Positions 8,613-17,170 of a stretch of DNA of 64,000 nucleotides are shown piece after piece. Where the stretch lies: positions 7,688,001-7,752,000 of the forward strand of contig NZ_FYEY01000001.1 in NCBI RefSeq assembly GCF_900187385.1. The letters run 5' to 3'. Under the pieces are notes generated by a model that did no database searches, had not been told where the DNA came from, and was given only the letters and a program-made list of their open reading frames with translations. The number at the start of each line of letters is the position of its first letter. Position 1 is the stretch's first letter. The position numbers were made by a program, and so were the translations under genes. Origin of the DNA: Streptomyces sp. 2114.4. GTDB lineage: Bacteria; Actinomycetota; Actinomycetes; Streptomycetales; Streptomycetaceae.

Positions 8613-8690
8613 CGCCCGGCGGACATCCGCCGGGCGATCGCCGTTTCCGCTTCCGGCACCCCGCCGGCCCCAAGAGCCCCGGGGCCGGCG
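8613..8690. terminator. Two tandem hairpins between convergent secreted-protein genes
   Basis: CGCCCGGCGG (8613-8622) pairs with 8627-8636 around ACAT. CGCCGGCCCC (8662-8671) pairs perfectly with 8681-8690 around a 9-base loop. They lie between the stops of two convergent genes and can end transcription from both sides. Confidence 0.7.
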
Positions 8691-8705
8691 CAGATCAGTG
8701 TGCCG

Positions 8706-9080
8706 TCACAGCTTCTGGGTGCCGTAGGAGCCGATGGCCTGCTGGTTGTTGCTGGACTTCTTCGCGGCGCCGGTGGTGCCACCGCTGTCGTCGTTGGTGT
8801 TTCCCTGGGAGGTCTTCGGGCTGCCGCTGTTGCTGTTGGAGCCGGAAACGTGGACGTTCTGCGACTGCCTGGGATTTCCGCTGAGCACCGGCCCGTTGAC
8901 ACAGAGCCTGGACCGGTGCCCGCAGTGGAACCTGGCGTCGAAGCGGGCGACGGTGTCGCTGTTCGAGACCCCGTCGCCGCCGGAGCCCGCCCACGCCAGG
9001 GTGGGCGCGGCTCCGCCTGCGGCCAGGAGCAGGCCACAAGCTCCTGCCATCACGAAATTGACACGTGCCATGTTCTTCAC
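8706..9080 (-). CDS. Small secreted Asn/Ser/Gly-rich protein B
   Basis: The 124-residue product starts at GTG (9078-9080) behind GGAG, 6 bases away. It has a signal peptide (VKNMARVNFVMAGACGLLLAAG, with cleavage near TLAWA-GSGG). The mature region holds two Cys residues (FHCGH and RLCVNGPVLSGN) followed by a Ser/Asn/Gly/Thr-rich tail (SGSNSNSGSP). The C-x-NGPV-x-SGN motif and the two-Cys spacing resemble the convergent protein A. No domain name is known to me. Extracellular location is well supported; function is not. Confidence 0.75.
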   Translation of the reverse strand: MKNMARVNFVMAGACGLLLAAGGAAPTLAWAGSGGDGVSNSDTVARFDARFHCGHRSRLCVNGPVLSGNPRQSQNVHVSGSNSNSGSPKTSQGNTNDDSGGTTGAAKKSSNNQQAIGSYGTQKL

Positions 9081-9232
9081 AGTGTGCTCCTGCACCTCAT
9101 GGATGGTCCCCGGATGTTGGTATCCCGGATGCCCGCATCCACCTAGCAGGAGCAACCGCCGGCCTCACATGTTCACCCTGTCCGATTATGGGATTCACCG
9201 GTATGGCCCTGGACGGCCGTGCCGCCCCGGCC

Positions 9233-10108
9233 CTATCCGCGCCCGTCGAGCGCTTCGGCGAGGGCGAGGATCCGGCGGGCGTCCTCGACGTGCAGGTTCT
9301 CGATCAGCCGGCCGTCGACGGTGACGACCCCGCGTCCCTCGCGGGTGGCTTCGTCGAAGGCGTCGATGATCTTCCGGGAGCGGGCGATCTGGTCCGCCGA
9401 CGGGGCGAAAACCCGGTTGCACGGTTCGACCTGCGACGGATGGATGAGCGTCTTCCCGTCGAACCCGAACTGCCGCCCCTGAACGCACTCCGCCTCGAAC
9501 CCCTCGGGGTTCTTCACGTCGTTGTACACGCCGTCCAGGATCACCTTGCCGCTCTCGCGCGCCGCCAGCAGCGCCAGCGACAGGCCGGTCAGCAGCGGCG
9601 CCCGGCCGGGGACGTGCTCCGCGTGCAGCTCCTTGGCCAGGTCATTGGTGCCCATCACCAGCACGGTCAGCCGCTCGCTCGCCGCGGCCACCGCCCGGGC
9701 GTCCAGCATCGCGCGCGGCGTCTCCACCATGGCCCAGATGGCCGTACGGTCCGGGGCGCCGGCCGCCTCCAGCGCGCGCTCGACCTCCCGCACGGTCTCG
9801 GCGGACTCCACCTTGGGCACCACCACCGCGTCCGGACCGGCTTCGGCGGCGGCCCGCAGGTCGTCGGCGTGCCAGGCGGTGCCGGGGGCGTTGACCCGGA
9901 TGGTCACCTCGCGGTAGCCGTACTCGCCGGAGGCCGCGGCGGCCGCGACCCGCATCCGGGCGTCGGCCTTGGCATCGGGGGCGACGGCGTCCTCCAGATC
10001 GAGGATCAGCGCGTCGGCGGGCAGGGACTTCGCCTTCTCCAGCGCGCGTTCGTTGGCGCCGGGCATGTAGAGCACGGAGCGGCGCGGCCGCAGGATCGCG
10101 TCGGACAC
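9233..10108 (-). CDS. CitE-type CoA ester lyase (HpcH/HpaI aldolase family)
   Basis: The 291-residue protein belongs to the citrate-lyase-beta/malyl-CoA-lyase family. It shows RSVLYMPGANERAL at the N-terminus, LDLEDAVAPDAK (metal/substrate-binding acidic residues), VPKVESAE, and GFDGKTLIHPSQ near residue 215. These enzymes cleave or form beta-hydroxyacyl-CoA bonds (citramalyl-, malyl-, methylmalyl-CoA). It begins 5 bases after the stop of a second family member and is probably co-transcribed with it. Similar pairs in Streptomyces accompany ethylmalonyl-CoA pathway genes, but ccr and meaA are not in this window. Length is normal. Confidence 0.87.
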   Translation of the reverse strand: MSDAILRPRRSVLYMPGANERALEKAKSLPADALILDLEDAVAPDAKADARMRVAAAAASGEYGYREVTIRVNAPGTAWHADDLRAAAEAGPDAVVVPKVESAETVREVERALEAAGAPDRTAIWAMVETPRAMLDARAVAAASERLTVLVMGTNDLAKELHAEHVPGRAPLLTGLSLALLAARESGKVILDGVYNDVKNPEGFEAECVQGRQFGFDGKTLIHPSQVEPCNRVFAPSADQIARSRKIIDAFDEATREGRGVVTVDGRLIENLHVEDARRILALAEALDGRG

Positions 10109-10113
10109 GGGAC

Positions 10114-11175
10114 TTACTCCTTTTCGGCCGCGGCGTAGGCGTCGCGCAGCTCGGGGTCACGGGCGGCGAGGGCGTCGGCGAGTTCGGCGACCACCTGGCA
10201 CTGCTTGTACGTGGCGTCGTCCTGCATCTTGCCGTCGATCATCACCGCACCGGTGCCGTCGCCCATCGCCTCGATGACCCGGCGGGCCCAGGCGACATCG
10301 GCGGGTGCGGGCGAGAAGACCTTCTTGGCGATGCCGATCTGCACCGGGTGCAGGCTCCACGCGCCGACGCAGCCGAGCAGGAAGGCGTTGCGGAACTGGT
10401 CCTCGCAGGCGGTGGTGTCCTTGATGTCACCGAACGGGCCGTAGTACGGCAGGATGCCGTGCGCCGCACAGGCGTCGACCATCCGCGCGAGGGTGTAGTG
10501 CCACAGGTCCTGCTGGAAGGTCGCCCGCGGCGCGTCGCCGTCCGCGCCGTGCGGGTCCTCCCGCACCAGGTATCCGGGGTGGCCGCCGCCCACCCGGGTC
10601 GTCTTCATCCGGCGGCTGGCGGCGAGGTCGGCGGGGCCGAGCGAGATGCCCTGCATCCGGGGGCTGGCCCCGGCGATCTCCTCGACGTTGGCGACGCCGG
10701 TGGCGGTCTCCAGGATGGCGTGCACCAGGATCGGCCGCCGGACCTGTGCCTTCGCCTCCAGCTGCGCCAGCAGCCGGTCGACGTAGTGGATGTCCTCGGC
10801 GCCCTCGACCTTGGGCACCATGATCACGTCCAGCTTGTCGCCGATCTCGGTGACCAGGGTCAGCAGATCGTCCAGCGCCCAGGGCGAGTCCAGGCTGTTG
10901 ATACGGGTCCAGAGCTGGGTGTCGCCGAACTCCGTGGCCTTGGCGATCTTCACCAGACCGGACCTGGCCGCTTCCTTGCGGTCGGCGGCGACCGCGTCCT
11001 CCAGGTTGCCGAGCAGGACGTCCACGGTGGGCGCGATGGCGGGCACCTTCGCGGCCATCTTCTCGTTGCCCGGATCGAAGAAATGGATCATCCGGGACGG
11101 CCGGAACGGTACCTCGCGTACCGGGGTCGGCGCCCCGACGGCCAGCGGGCGGAAGAAGTCCTTCGGAGAGCGCAT
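10114..11175 (-). CDS. Malyl-CoA/beta-methylmalyl-CoA lyase-like protein
   Basis: The 353-residue protein belongs to the HpcH/HpaI superfamily and is longer than CitE. It has RPSRMIHFFDPGNEKMA, then NLEDAVAADRKEAAR, VPKVEGAEDIHYV, ISLGPADLAASR and WSLHPVQIGIAKKVF. This is the Mcl1-like subgroup that cleaves malyl- or methylmalyl-CoA in C2-assimilation routes. The ATG (11173-11175) follows AGGGAG at good spacing. It is the first gene of a two-gene minus-strand operon with the CitE-type gene. The exact substrate cannot be decided from sequence alone. Confidence 0.85.
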   Translation of the reverse strand: MRSPKDFFRPLAVGAPTPVREVPFRPSRMIHFFDPGNEKMAAKVPAIAPTVDVLLGNLEDAVAADRKEAARSGLVKIAKATEFGDTQLWTRINSLDSPWALDDLLTLVTEIGDKLDVIMVPKVEGAEDIHYVDRLLAQLEAKAQVRRPILVHAILETATGVANVEEIAGASPRMQGISLGPADLAASRRMKTTRVGGGHPGYLVREDPHGADGDAPRATFQQDLWHYTLARMVDACAAHGILPYYGPFGDIKDTTACEDQFRNAFLLGCVGAWSLHPVQIGIAKKVFSPAPADVAWARRVIEAMGDGTGAVMIDGKMQDDATYKQCQVVAELADALAARDPELRDAYAAAEKE

Positions 11176-11367
11176 GCAGTCTCCCTGGTCGGCTCGGAGG
11201 GCGGGGCCGCCGCCGGGTGCCCGGCGGCGCCATTCGGCCCTCACTCTAGGCCCGCGCCGGGAGAATGCTACTGGCCAGTACGTGTGCCGTTGATCACCGT
11301 CGGCGGCCGGGGCGCCTGCCGCACGGGCCCCGCGCCGCGCCCGCCGCCCGCACCGCCGCCGGCCCGC

Positions 11368-12672
11368 TCAGGACCCCAGGCAGTCGACGAACGACACCCG
11401 GTCGCCCGCGCCCTTGATGAAGTCCTGCTGGGAGTGGTTGCGCAGGCGGCACATGTCGTAGCGGGCCCGGGCGCCGGGCCCGCCGCTCTCCGCCTCGTAG
11501 GCGTGCTGCCCGGACAGCTGGCAGGAGTCGTAGCGCACCAGCGGGCCCTGGGCGCCGATGCGATAGCGGTGCGGACTGCTGTCCTGGGCAAAGGACTTGA
11601 ACGCCTGGGCGGTGTCGTCGCAGTCGTTGAAGTGCACCGTCCCGCTGTCCCAGGCGCAGTCGATCACGACGGTGTCCGGGTCGCGCACCTCGAAGCGGAT
11701 GTCCTCGGCGTGGAAGCGCTGTACGGAGTCGTGGTGCGGACCGCGCGGAAAGCGGAAGAACGTGCTGGTGTGCCCGTAGTCGCCGGAGTCGTCGGGACGA
11801 CGGCCGGTGACGATGTAGGAGCCGCCGCGGCAGGTGATGGAGCCGCCGTAGGGGAACTCCAGGAAGTTGCCCCAGGCGTACTCGACCTTCATGTCGTTGA
11901 ACCAGTAGTTCAGGAACTGGTCCTGCTGCGGGCGGCTCAGCGACTTCTGGGACAGTCCGGAGTACAGGAACGCCTTGCGGTAGGCGCCGCCCACCCGGCA
12001 GGCGTCCCAGCGCATCTCCGAGTTGGTGTTGCTGCCGTCGAGGGCGACGCCGTAGGTCCATTCGCCGGTCCACTCGCACTCGGTGAAGCGGTAGTCCTGC
12101 GCCTGCCCGGTCGAGTAGGAGTAGAAGAACGAGGCGCCGGGGGTGACGGCGGCGAAGCCGATCTGCTCGAACATCACATTCGCCCAGCTGTCCTCGTTGC
12201 GGCACAGATAGGCGTTCTCGGCCTGCCGCGGCGCGAAGAGCAGCTGGGTCATGCGCTTGCCGGCCCCGCGGAACCGTAAGCCGTTGGCCTTGAGCTTTCC
12301 CCCCTGGGCATGGAGCAGGGCGTTGGGGGAGCGGATCAGATAGGTCCCGGCCGGTACATCGATCACGGTCCGGCCTATGTGGTCCCACACCCGGCCCGCC
12401 GCGTACGCGTAGGCGCGGGCGAACGCCCGGCTGTCGTCGGTGCGCCCGTCGCCCTTGGCGCCACAATCCGCCACCACGTCGATGACGTCCTTGCCCTTGG
12501 GCTTGTGACCGGTGACCGGGGGCACCTCGGCATCGTCGGACGACTGCCGGGTGGCAGGGGGCGGCGAGGAGTCGTCACACCCGGTGAGGGCCGCTGCCAG
12601 CGCGGCGGCCGATCCCGCCAGCACGGACCGGCGGGTGGCGCCACCGGTTGACGGGGAGGTTCTGCCTGCCAT
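11368..12672 (-). CDS. Exported beta-helix (pectate-lyase-fold) lipoprotein of the exopolysaccharide locus
   Basis: The 434-residue protein starts at ATG 12670-12672 behind GAAGGAG. The signal has a twin-Arg stretch (TRRSVLAGSAAALAAALTGC) ending in a lipobox Cys, so it is probably Tat-exported and lipidated. The mature part opens with DVVADCGAKGDGRTDDSRAF, the usual start of glycoside hydrolase family 28/pectate-lyase-fold proteins, followed by repeated short beta-strand rungs with many Cys and aromatic residues. It may trim or modify the surface polysaccharide made by the genes that follow. Catalytic residues could not be assigned. It is divergent from the CDP-alcohol transferase with only 40 bases between them. 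Confidence 0.78.
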   Translation of the reverse strand: MAGRTSPSTGGATRRSVLAGSAAALAAALTGCDDSSPPPATRQSSDDAEVPPVTGHKPKGKDVIDVVADCGAKGDGRTDDSRAFARAYAYAAGRVWDHIGRTVIDVPAGTYLIRSPNALLHAQGGKLKANGLRFRGAGKRMTQLLFAPRQAENAYLCRNEDSWANVMFEQIGFAAVTPGASFFYSYSTGQAQDYRFTECEWTGEWTYGVALDGSNTNSEMRWDACRVGGAYRKAFLYSGLSQKSLSRPQQDQFLNYWFNDMKVEYAWGNFLEFPYGGSITCRGGSYIVTGRRPDDSGDYGHTSTFFRFPRGPHHDSVQRFHAEDIRFEVRDPDTVVIDCAWDSGTVHFNDCDDTAQAFKSFAQDSSPHRYRIGAQGPLVRYDSCQLSGQHAYEAESGGPGARARYDMCRLRNHSQQDFIKGAGDRVSFVDCLGS

Positions 12673-12712
12673 GATGTTGCTCCTTCGGGGGTCCATTCAT
12701 CAGGTGGGGGAC

Positions 12713-13444
12713 ATGAGCCAGTTCGGATATGCGATCAGACAGCTGTCGGCCGCCCAGAAATCCTCGAAGGGAGTGTCCCTGTACTCGCGTTATGTGAACC
12801 GGCCGGCCGGCCGGGTGTTAGCTGCCGCGGGCTACACGCTGAAATTGACACCCAATCAAATTACCTTGATCAGTGCGGTGTTCACCTTTGCCGGCGTGGT
12901 CATGATTGCGACGCTGCGGCCCTCTTTCGCCGTGGCGGCCGGCATATTCGCGGCCCTGGTCATCGGCTTCGCCCTCGACTCCGCCGACGGACAGCTCGCC
13001 CGGCTGACCCGGACCGGAAGCGCCGCGGGGGAGTGGCTGGACCATGTGGTCGACTGCGCGAAAATGCTGGCGGTCCACATGGCCGTGCTGGTCTCGTTCT
13101 ACCGCTACTTCGGATTCTCCGACCCTCGCTGTCTGCTCCTTCCCGTCGTCTTCCAGTTCGCCGCGGTGGTGGTTTTCTTCGGCGGCATCCTCACCGAACA
13201 ACTCCGGCGCGCCGAACGGCAGAAGAGCGGCGCGGGCGGACCCGTACCCGCCCCGCCGGCCTCCACGCTGCGCGCCGTCGCCCTGCTCCCGGTCGACTAC
13301 GGGGTCTTCTGCGCGATATTCCTGCTGTTCGGCAGCCGGGACCTGTTCATGGCGCTGTACTGCTGCCTGCTCGTCGCCCATGTGCTCTTCATGGTGGCGT
13401 TCCTGGTCAAGTGGTACCGCGAATTGTCCGTCCCGGGCCGCTGA
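12713..13444 (+). CDS. CDP-alcohol phosphatidyltransferase family protein
   Basis: This 243-residue integral membrane enzyme has about six hydrophobic segments. The family signature D-x2-DG-x2-AR-x8-G-x3-D-x3-D is complete: DSADGQLARLTRTGSAAGEW followed by LDHVVD, at about residues 88-113. Such enzymes transfer a phospho-alcohol from a CDP-alcohol, releasing CMP. The start ATG 12713 follows GGTGGGGG. A glycerol-3-phosphate cytidylyltransferase-like gene lies convergent just downstream and could supply the CDP-alcohol, so a phosphoglycerol-type decoration of the surface glycan is inferred. A strong terminator follows. Confidence 0.87.
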   Translation: MSQFGYAIRQLSAAQKSSKGVSLYSRYVNRPAGRVLAAAGYTLKLTPNQITLISAVFTFAGVVMIATLRPSFAVAAGIFAALVIGFALDSADGQLARLTRTGSAAGEWLDHVVDCAKMLAVHMAVLVSFYRYFGFSDPRCLLLPVVFQFAAVVVFFGGILTEQLRRAERQKSGAGGPVPAPPASTLRAVALLPVDYGVFCAIFLLFGSRDLFMALYCCLLVAHVLFMVAFLVKWYRELSVPGR

Positions 13445-13461
13445 CGGGCCGGGACGGACAA

Positions 13462-13488
13462 CGCACCCGGGCGGACTGCCCGGGTGCG
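13462..13488. terminator. Bidirectional terminator hairpin
   Basis: CGCACCCGGGC (13462-13472) pairs perfectly with 13478-13488 around GGACT. It lies between the convergent CDP-alcohol transferase and cytidylyltransferase genes. Confidence 0.8.
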
Positions 13489-13509
13489 GCGGGGGTCAAC
13501 CCGGCGGGT

Positions 13510-13938
13510 TCAGGCCGGATGCGCAAGCCCGTCGAGCACTTTGCGCAACAGGGAACTCGACGTGTGCACGGTGTAGGGGAAATAGATCACATCGACCCCG
13601 ACCGTCGCGAAATCCCGCTCGAGCTTGTCGCCCTTGGGAGTCCCCCGCCAGTCGTCGCCCTTGAAGAGGACGTCGAACCGCACCTGCTGCCAGGTCTCCA
13701 ATTTGTCGGGCACCGTCTCGACGAACGCCGCGTCCACGAACCGGACACTGCGCACGATCTCCAGCCGCTCGGTGAGCGGAATGACCGGTGCCTTCCCCTT
13801 GGCCTGCGTGGCCATTTCGTCCGACACCACACCGGCCACCAGATAGTCGCACTGGCTTTTGGCATGCCGGAGAATATTCAGGTGCCCGACGTGGAAAAGG
13901 TCGTAGACCCCGGGTGCGTAACCTACTCGGTGCGTCAT
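13510..13938 (-). CDS. Glycerol-3-phosphate cytidylyltransferase-like (TagD family)
   Basis: The 142-residue protein has the nucleotidyltransferase HxGH motif (GVYDLFHVGHLNILRHAK, residues about 10-27), a central LFKGDDWRGTPKGD segment, and a C-terminal HTSSSLLRK in place of the usual RTxGISTT. Members make CDP-glycerol (or a related CDP-alcohol) from CTP and a phospho-alcohol. Length is normal for TagD. It is separated by 36 bases from the beta-propeller gene upstream. It probably supplies the adjacent CDP-alcohol transferase. Another phospho-alcohol substrate is possible. Confidence 0.85.
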   Translation of the reverse strand: MTHRVGYAPGVYDLFHVGHLNILRHAKSQCDYLVAGVVSDEMATQAKGKAPVIPLTERLEIVRSVRFVDAAFVETVPDKLETWQQVRFDVLFKGDDWRGTPKGDKLERDFATVGVDVIYFPYTVHTSSSLLRKVLDGLAHPA

Positions 13939-13974
13939 TTACCCCCCACTTGATTACCCCCACGTGCCCTGCGG

Positions 13975-15513
13975 TCAGTTCCTGGCGGTCACATAGACCG
14001 GGCCATTGCGTCCCGAGACATTGGTGCCGTCGGTGACCTCGATCGAGTAACGGTGCTGAGACCCGGGCTCCACGGTGTCCGTGAAGCTCATATTGGGCCG
14101 GTTCCAGTAGCGCGAGTCCTGGTTGAGCGAGGTCAGGTACGCGCCGTCACGGTAGATCTTGTAGGTCAGGACGCCGTTGTCCCGGTCCCAGGATGCCTTC
14201 CAGTTCAGCGTGATCTTTCCGCGCGAGCCGCTGGAACCGCTGAGCAGCGGCACCTGCGGCGCCCCGGTGTCCGGCGCCGCCGCGAACCGGGTCAGGCCCT
14301 GCTGCGGTGCGTCGTTGACGGTGGTGAACTCGCCGCCCGCCCACAGGACCCCGTCCGCCATGGTCAGCGCCCGCGGGCCGATCTGCTCGCCGATCCCGTC
14401 GTTGGTGTCCGGGAACCACGGCAGGATCGTCTTGTCGGAGATCGACTGCGCCAGGAAGTGCTGGCGGTTGTTGATGTCCGTGAAGCCGCCCGGGGTGTTG
14501 GAGCAGTCGTGCGCGTGCGACCCGCTGTAGAGCACACCGTTGTACGGCAGCACCGCCTGGGTGGCGCCCAGGCAGGTGTCCTTCCACAGCTGCGAGCCGT
14601 CGGACAGGCGTCCGGCCGCCCGCCCGTCGAAGACCCCGCCGCCGGTGCCCTCGGCGCCCAGGTAGAAGTTGGTGCCGTCGTTGACGAGCGACTTGACGGC
14701 CGACCGGTTGGGGATCCAGCCGGTGAAGGAGTCGACGACCTTGCCGGTGGTCGCGTCCAGTCCGGCCAGCGCGTGCACGCCGAACAGGCTCCCGTTCACC
14801 GAGGTGAACCGGCCGCCGATGATGATCTTGTTGAGCTTGGGGGCGACCGTGAGGGCGTTGACCGCCGGGGTGGGGTCGTTGCCGACCGAGGAGCCCCGGA
14901 TCGTCGCCTTGAACGGCAGCAGGGTGCTGTCCGGCCGCAGGGCGGCGACCCGCTCGCGGGTCTGCCCCTGGACGGTGCCGAAGCCACCGCCGAGGTAGAC
15001 GGTGTCGTCGGTGACGTCGATGGCCCGTACGGTCGAGCTGACCGTCGGCTTCCAGTCCGCCCCGATCGTGCAGTCGGCGGTGTTGAGGGCGGCCGTGTTG
15101 GACCGCCCCACGGGGCCGGCCTTGCCGAACGAGCCGCCGATGTAGATCTTCGAGCCGTCCGGCGAGGCCTTCATGGCCCGGATGGTGCCCGTGCCGCCGG
15201 TGAACGCCGGGGCGCACGGCAGCGGCCGGCCGGTCTTCGCGTCGAAGGCCGCGAAGTTCGTCCGGGCGACCTCATCGGTGCCCTGGGCCGCACCCGGCGG
15301 CCGAATGTGGCTGAAAGTGCCTCCTACGTACACGATGCCCTTGGCGTAGGCCATGGCCCACACGATGCCGTCGGTCTGCCAGGTGCTCAGCGGATCGGCG
15401 GTCAGTGTGGATTCACCGGTGGCCTGAGCGGGAGCGGCGGTCAGTGCCGTGGACGCGGTACCCAGTACCGCGGCCGCGAGCACGAGATGGATGGTTCTGC
15501 TTCTTTGGCGCAC
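13975..15513 (-). CDS. Secreted beta-propeller protein with a C-terminal fibronectin-like domain
   Basis: The 512-residue product starts at GTG (15511-15513) after a G-rich ribosome site. It has a signal peptide (RQRSRTIHLVLAAAVLGTA, cleaved near APAQA-TGES). The mature part carries repeated blades of the type IYIGGSFGKAGPVGRSNTAA, VYLGGGFGTVQGQTRERVAA and IIIGGRFTSVNG, typical of Streptomyces secreted beta-propeller (delta-60-repeat-like) proteins. It ends with a fibronectin III-like region (ITLNWKASWDRDNGVLTYKI). It lies inside the exopolysaccharide locus. Binding or organising the exported polymer is a reasonable inference. No enzyme signature is seen. Confidence 0.8.
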   Translation of the reverse strand: MRQRSRTIHLVLAAAVLGTASTALTAAPAQATGESTLTADPLSTWQTDGIVWAMAYAKGIVYVGGTFSHIRPPGAAQGTDEVARTNFAAFDAKTGRPLPCAPAFTGGTGTIRAMKASPDGSKIYIGGSFGKAGPVGRSNTAALNTADCTIGADWKPTVSSTVRAIDVTDDTVYLGGGFGTVQGQTRERVAALRPDSTLLPFKATIRGSSVGNDPTPAVNALTVAPKLNKIIIGGRFTSVNGSLFGVHALAGLDATTGKVVDSFTGWIPNRSAVKSLVNDGTNFYLGAEGTGGGVFDGRAAGRLSDGSQLWKDTCLGATQAVLPYNGVLYSGSHAHDCSNTPGGFTDINNRQHFLAQSISDKTILPWFPDTNDGIGEQIGPRALTMADGVLWAGGEFTTVNDAPQQGLTRFAAAPDTGAPQVPLLSGSSGSRGKITLNWKASWDRDNGVLTYKIYRDGAYLTSLNQDSRYWNRPNMSFTDTVEPGSQHRYSIEVTDGTNVSGRNGPVYVTARN

Positions 15514-15601
15514 AGGTCCCCCCTGGAAGCATGGCGCGATGGGAATTGTCGGGGGAGGAAGCGGGAACGAGACGATTTCTGTGCGGAAATGAGCCCGGTG
15601 T

Positions 15602-17170
15602 TCACCGCGAGTTTTCCGAACCACGCTTGCGCAGCGCACCGAAGAACTCCCCTACCCCCAGCGGCAAACGATAGCGCCAGATGGCGGCCCCGAACGCCCC
15701 AACGGACAAAACAATTCCCAAGAACGCGCCAGGGACGCTGTCCCCGAGAAATGTCCGCATGGCGAACACCGGGAGCGCCACCGCCACGACGCCGACCAGC
15801 GCGGCGCCCGCATAGCCGCGGTCGACGGTGCGAAAGCCCAGTCGGTAGCGGGCCAGCAGCGCCGAGGCGCCGTTGTCCACCACGATCGCCAGGGCCCAGG
15901 AGACCGCCGCCCCCAGCACCCCGTACCGCGGAACCAGCCATACGGCACTGCCCAGTTGGACCACGAACGCGGCGCCGGCGACAGCCAGGTTCCAGACACT
16001 CCTCCCGCCCATGAGGATGACCGTCTGCGCGTTGCCCACGCCGACGTTCACCAGACAGGCGGCCGCCAGTACCACCAGGCCCGGCGCGCCACCGGAGAAG
16101 CCGGGCCCGAAGAGCGACAGCACGGTCCGCGGGTAGGCGGCGAGGACCAGGAACACGGGCCAGGAGAAGAGCGCGATCCAGCGCGTCGACAACCGGTGCA
16201 GATGGTGCGCGCCGGGCACGTCTCCGCCCGCGAGCAGCCGGCTGATCTGCGGGGCCACCGCCAGCCGGATCGCCAGTTGGAGCAGCGTCCCCGCCGTGAC
16301 CAGCCGCCCGATCGCGGTGTAGACGCCGGCCTCGGCGGCGGTGCCCAGCGCCGACAGCAGGATCACCCCGGTCCACACCGCGGTGATGTCGAACACCGAC
16401 GAGACGGCCCGCGGACCGGCGAAGGCCCAGAACTCCCTTGCTTGCGGCGACGGTCGGCCGGTGCCCGGACACATCCGGCGTGACCTGCGCAGCGAGACGC
16501 AGGCGGCCACCAGGCCCAGCACCCCCGGCACCAGCCAGGCCGCCGAGAGCGCGGTCACACTCGGCGCGAGGAGGACCAGCGGCACCGCGAGGAGGACCCG
16601 CAGTGCCGGCTTGCCGATCTGCTCGACGCCCACGAACGGGACCACCGAGCCGTACCCGCGGGTGGCCCCGAGCAGTACCAACGCCACCGTCGTCACCGGC
16701 AGGAACACCGCGAACAGCCGGATCAGCGAGGCGGCCTCCCCCGGTGGCAGATCGGGCAGCAGCAGGCCGGCCGTCCCCGGCGAGAACAGCAGCGCCGCCG
16801 CCCCCGCGGTGCTCGCCAGCAGCGTCGGCAGCACCGAGATGCGCAGCAGCCCCGGCACCCCGCCCCCGCCGCTGAGTTCGAGGTCCCGGGAGACGAAGCG
16901 CACCAGGGCGGTGTCGGCCCCCAGCTTGAGCGTATTGCTCAGGATGGTGAAGGCCGCGACGCCGGTGAAGACCGCGCCGGCCCCGCGGGCCCCGAGCCCG
17001 TGGGTGACGACGGCGACGAGGACGAACCCGAACAGCGCGTTCGCCGCCGAGCCCGCCAGGCCGAAGAGACTGCCGCGGGCGGTCGTGGCGACCCCGCGCC
17101 CGCCGCCCGCGGCCGGTCCGGGAGCCGTCGGCGCGGGCCGGCCGGAGTCCGCCGGGCGGATGGCCGTCAC
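15602..17170 (-). CDS. Polysaccharide flippase (Wzx/MVF family)
   Basis: The 522-residue protein has about 12-14 hydrophobic segments. The N-terminal ARGSLFGLAGSAANALFGFV and the conserved SNTLKLGADTALVRFVSRD region are typical of oligosaccharide flippases (MATE-like MOP superfamily). It should move the undecaprenyl-linked repeat unit across the membrane. The GTG start (17168-17170) overlaps the stop of the Wzz-like gene as GTGA. The gene order flippase, co-polymerase, polymerase is the core of a Wzy-dependent pathway. Confidence 0.87.
   Translation of the reverse strand: MTAIRPADSGRPAPTAPGPAAGGGRGVATTARGSLFGLAGSAANALFGFVLVAVVTHGLGARGAGAVFTGVAAFTILSNTLKLGADTALVRFVSRDLELSGGGGVPGLLRISVLPTLLASTAGAAALLFSPGTAGLLLPDLPPGEAASLIRLFAVFLPVTTVALVLLGATRGYGSVVPFVGVEQIGKPALRVLLAVPLVLLAPSVTALSAAWLVPGVLGLVAACVSLRRSRRMCPGTGRPSPQAREFWAFAGPRAVSSVFDITAVWTGVILLSALGTAAEAGVYTAIGRLVTAGTLLQLAIRLAVAPQISRLLAGGDVPGAHHLHRLSTRWIALFSWPVFLVLAAYPRTVLSLFGPGFSGGAPGLVVLAAACLVNVGVGNAQTVILMGGRSVWNLAVAGAAFVVQLGSAVWLVPRYGVLGAAVSWALAIVVDNGASALLARYRLGFRTVDRGYAGAALVGVVAVALPVFAMRTFLGDSVPGAFLGIVLSVGAFGAAIWRYRLPLGVGEFFGALRKRGSENSR

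Noticed and set aside
8134..9080. Chaplin or rodlin identity for the two small secreted proteins
   Set aside because: Neither has the chaplin G-N-x-x-G-x-P-V ... CGN pattern, nor the rodlin sequence. Only signal peptide and size are similar.
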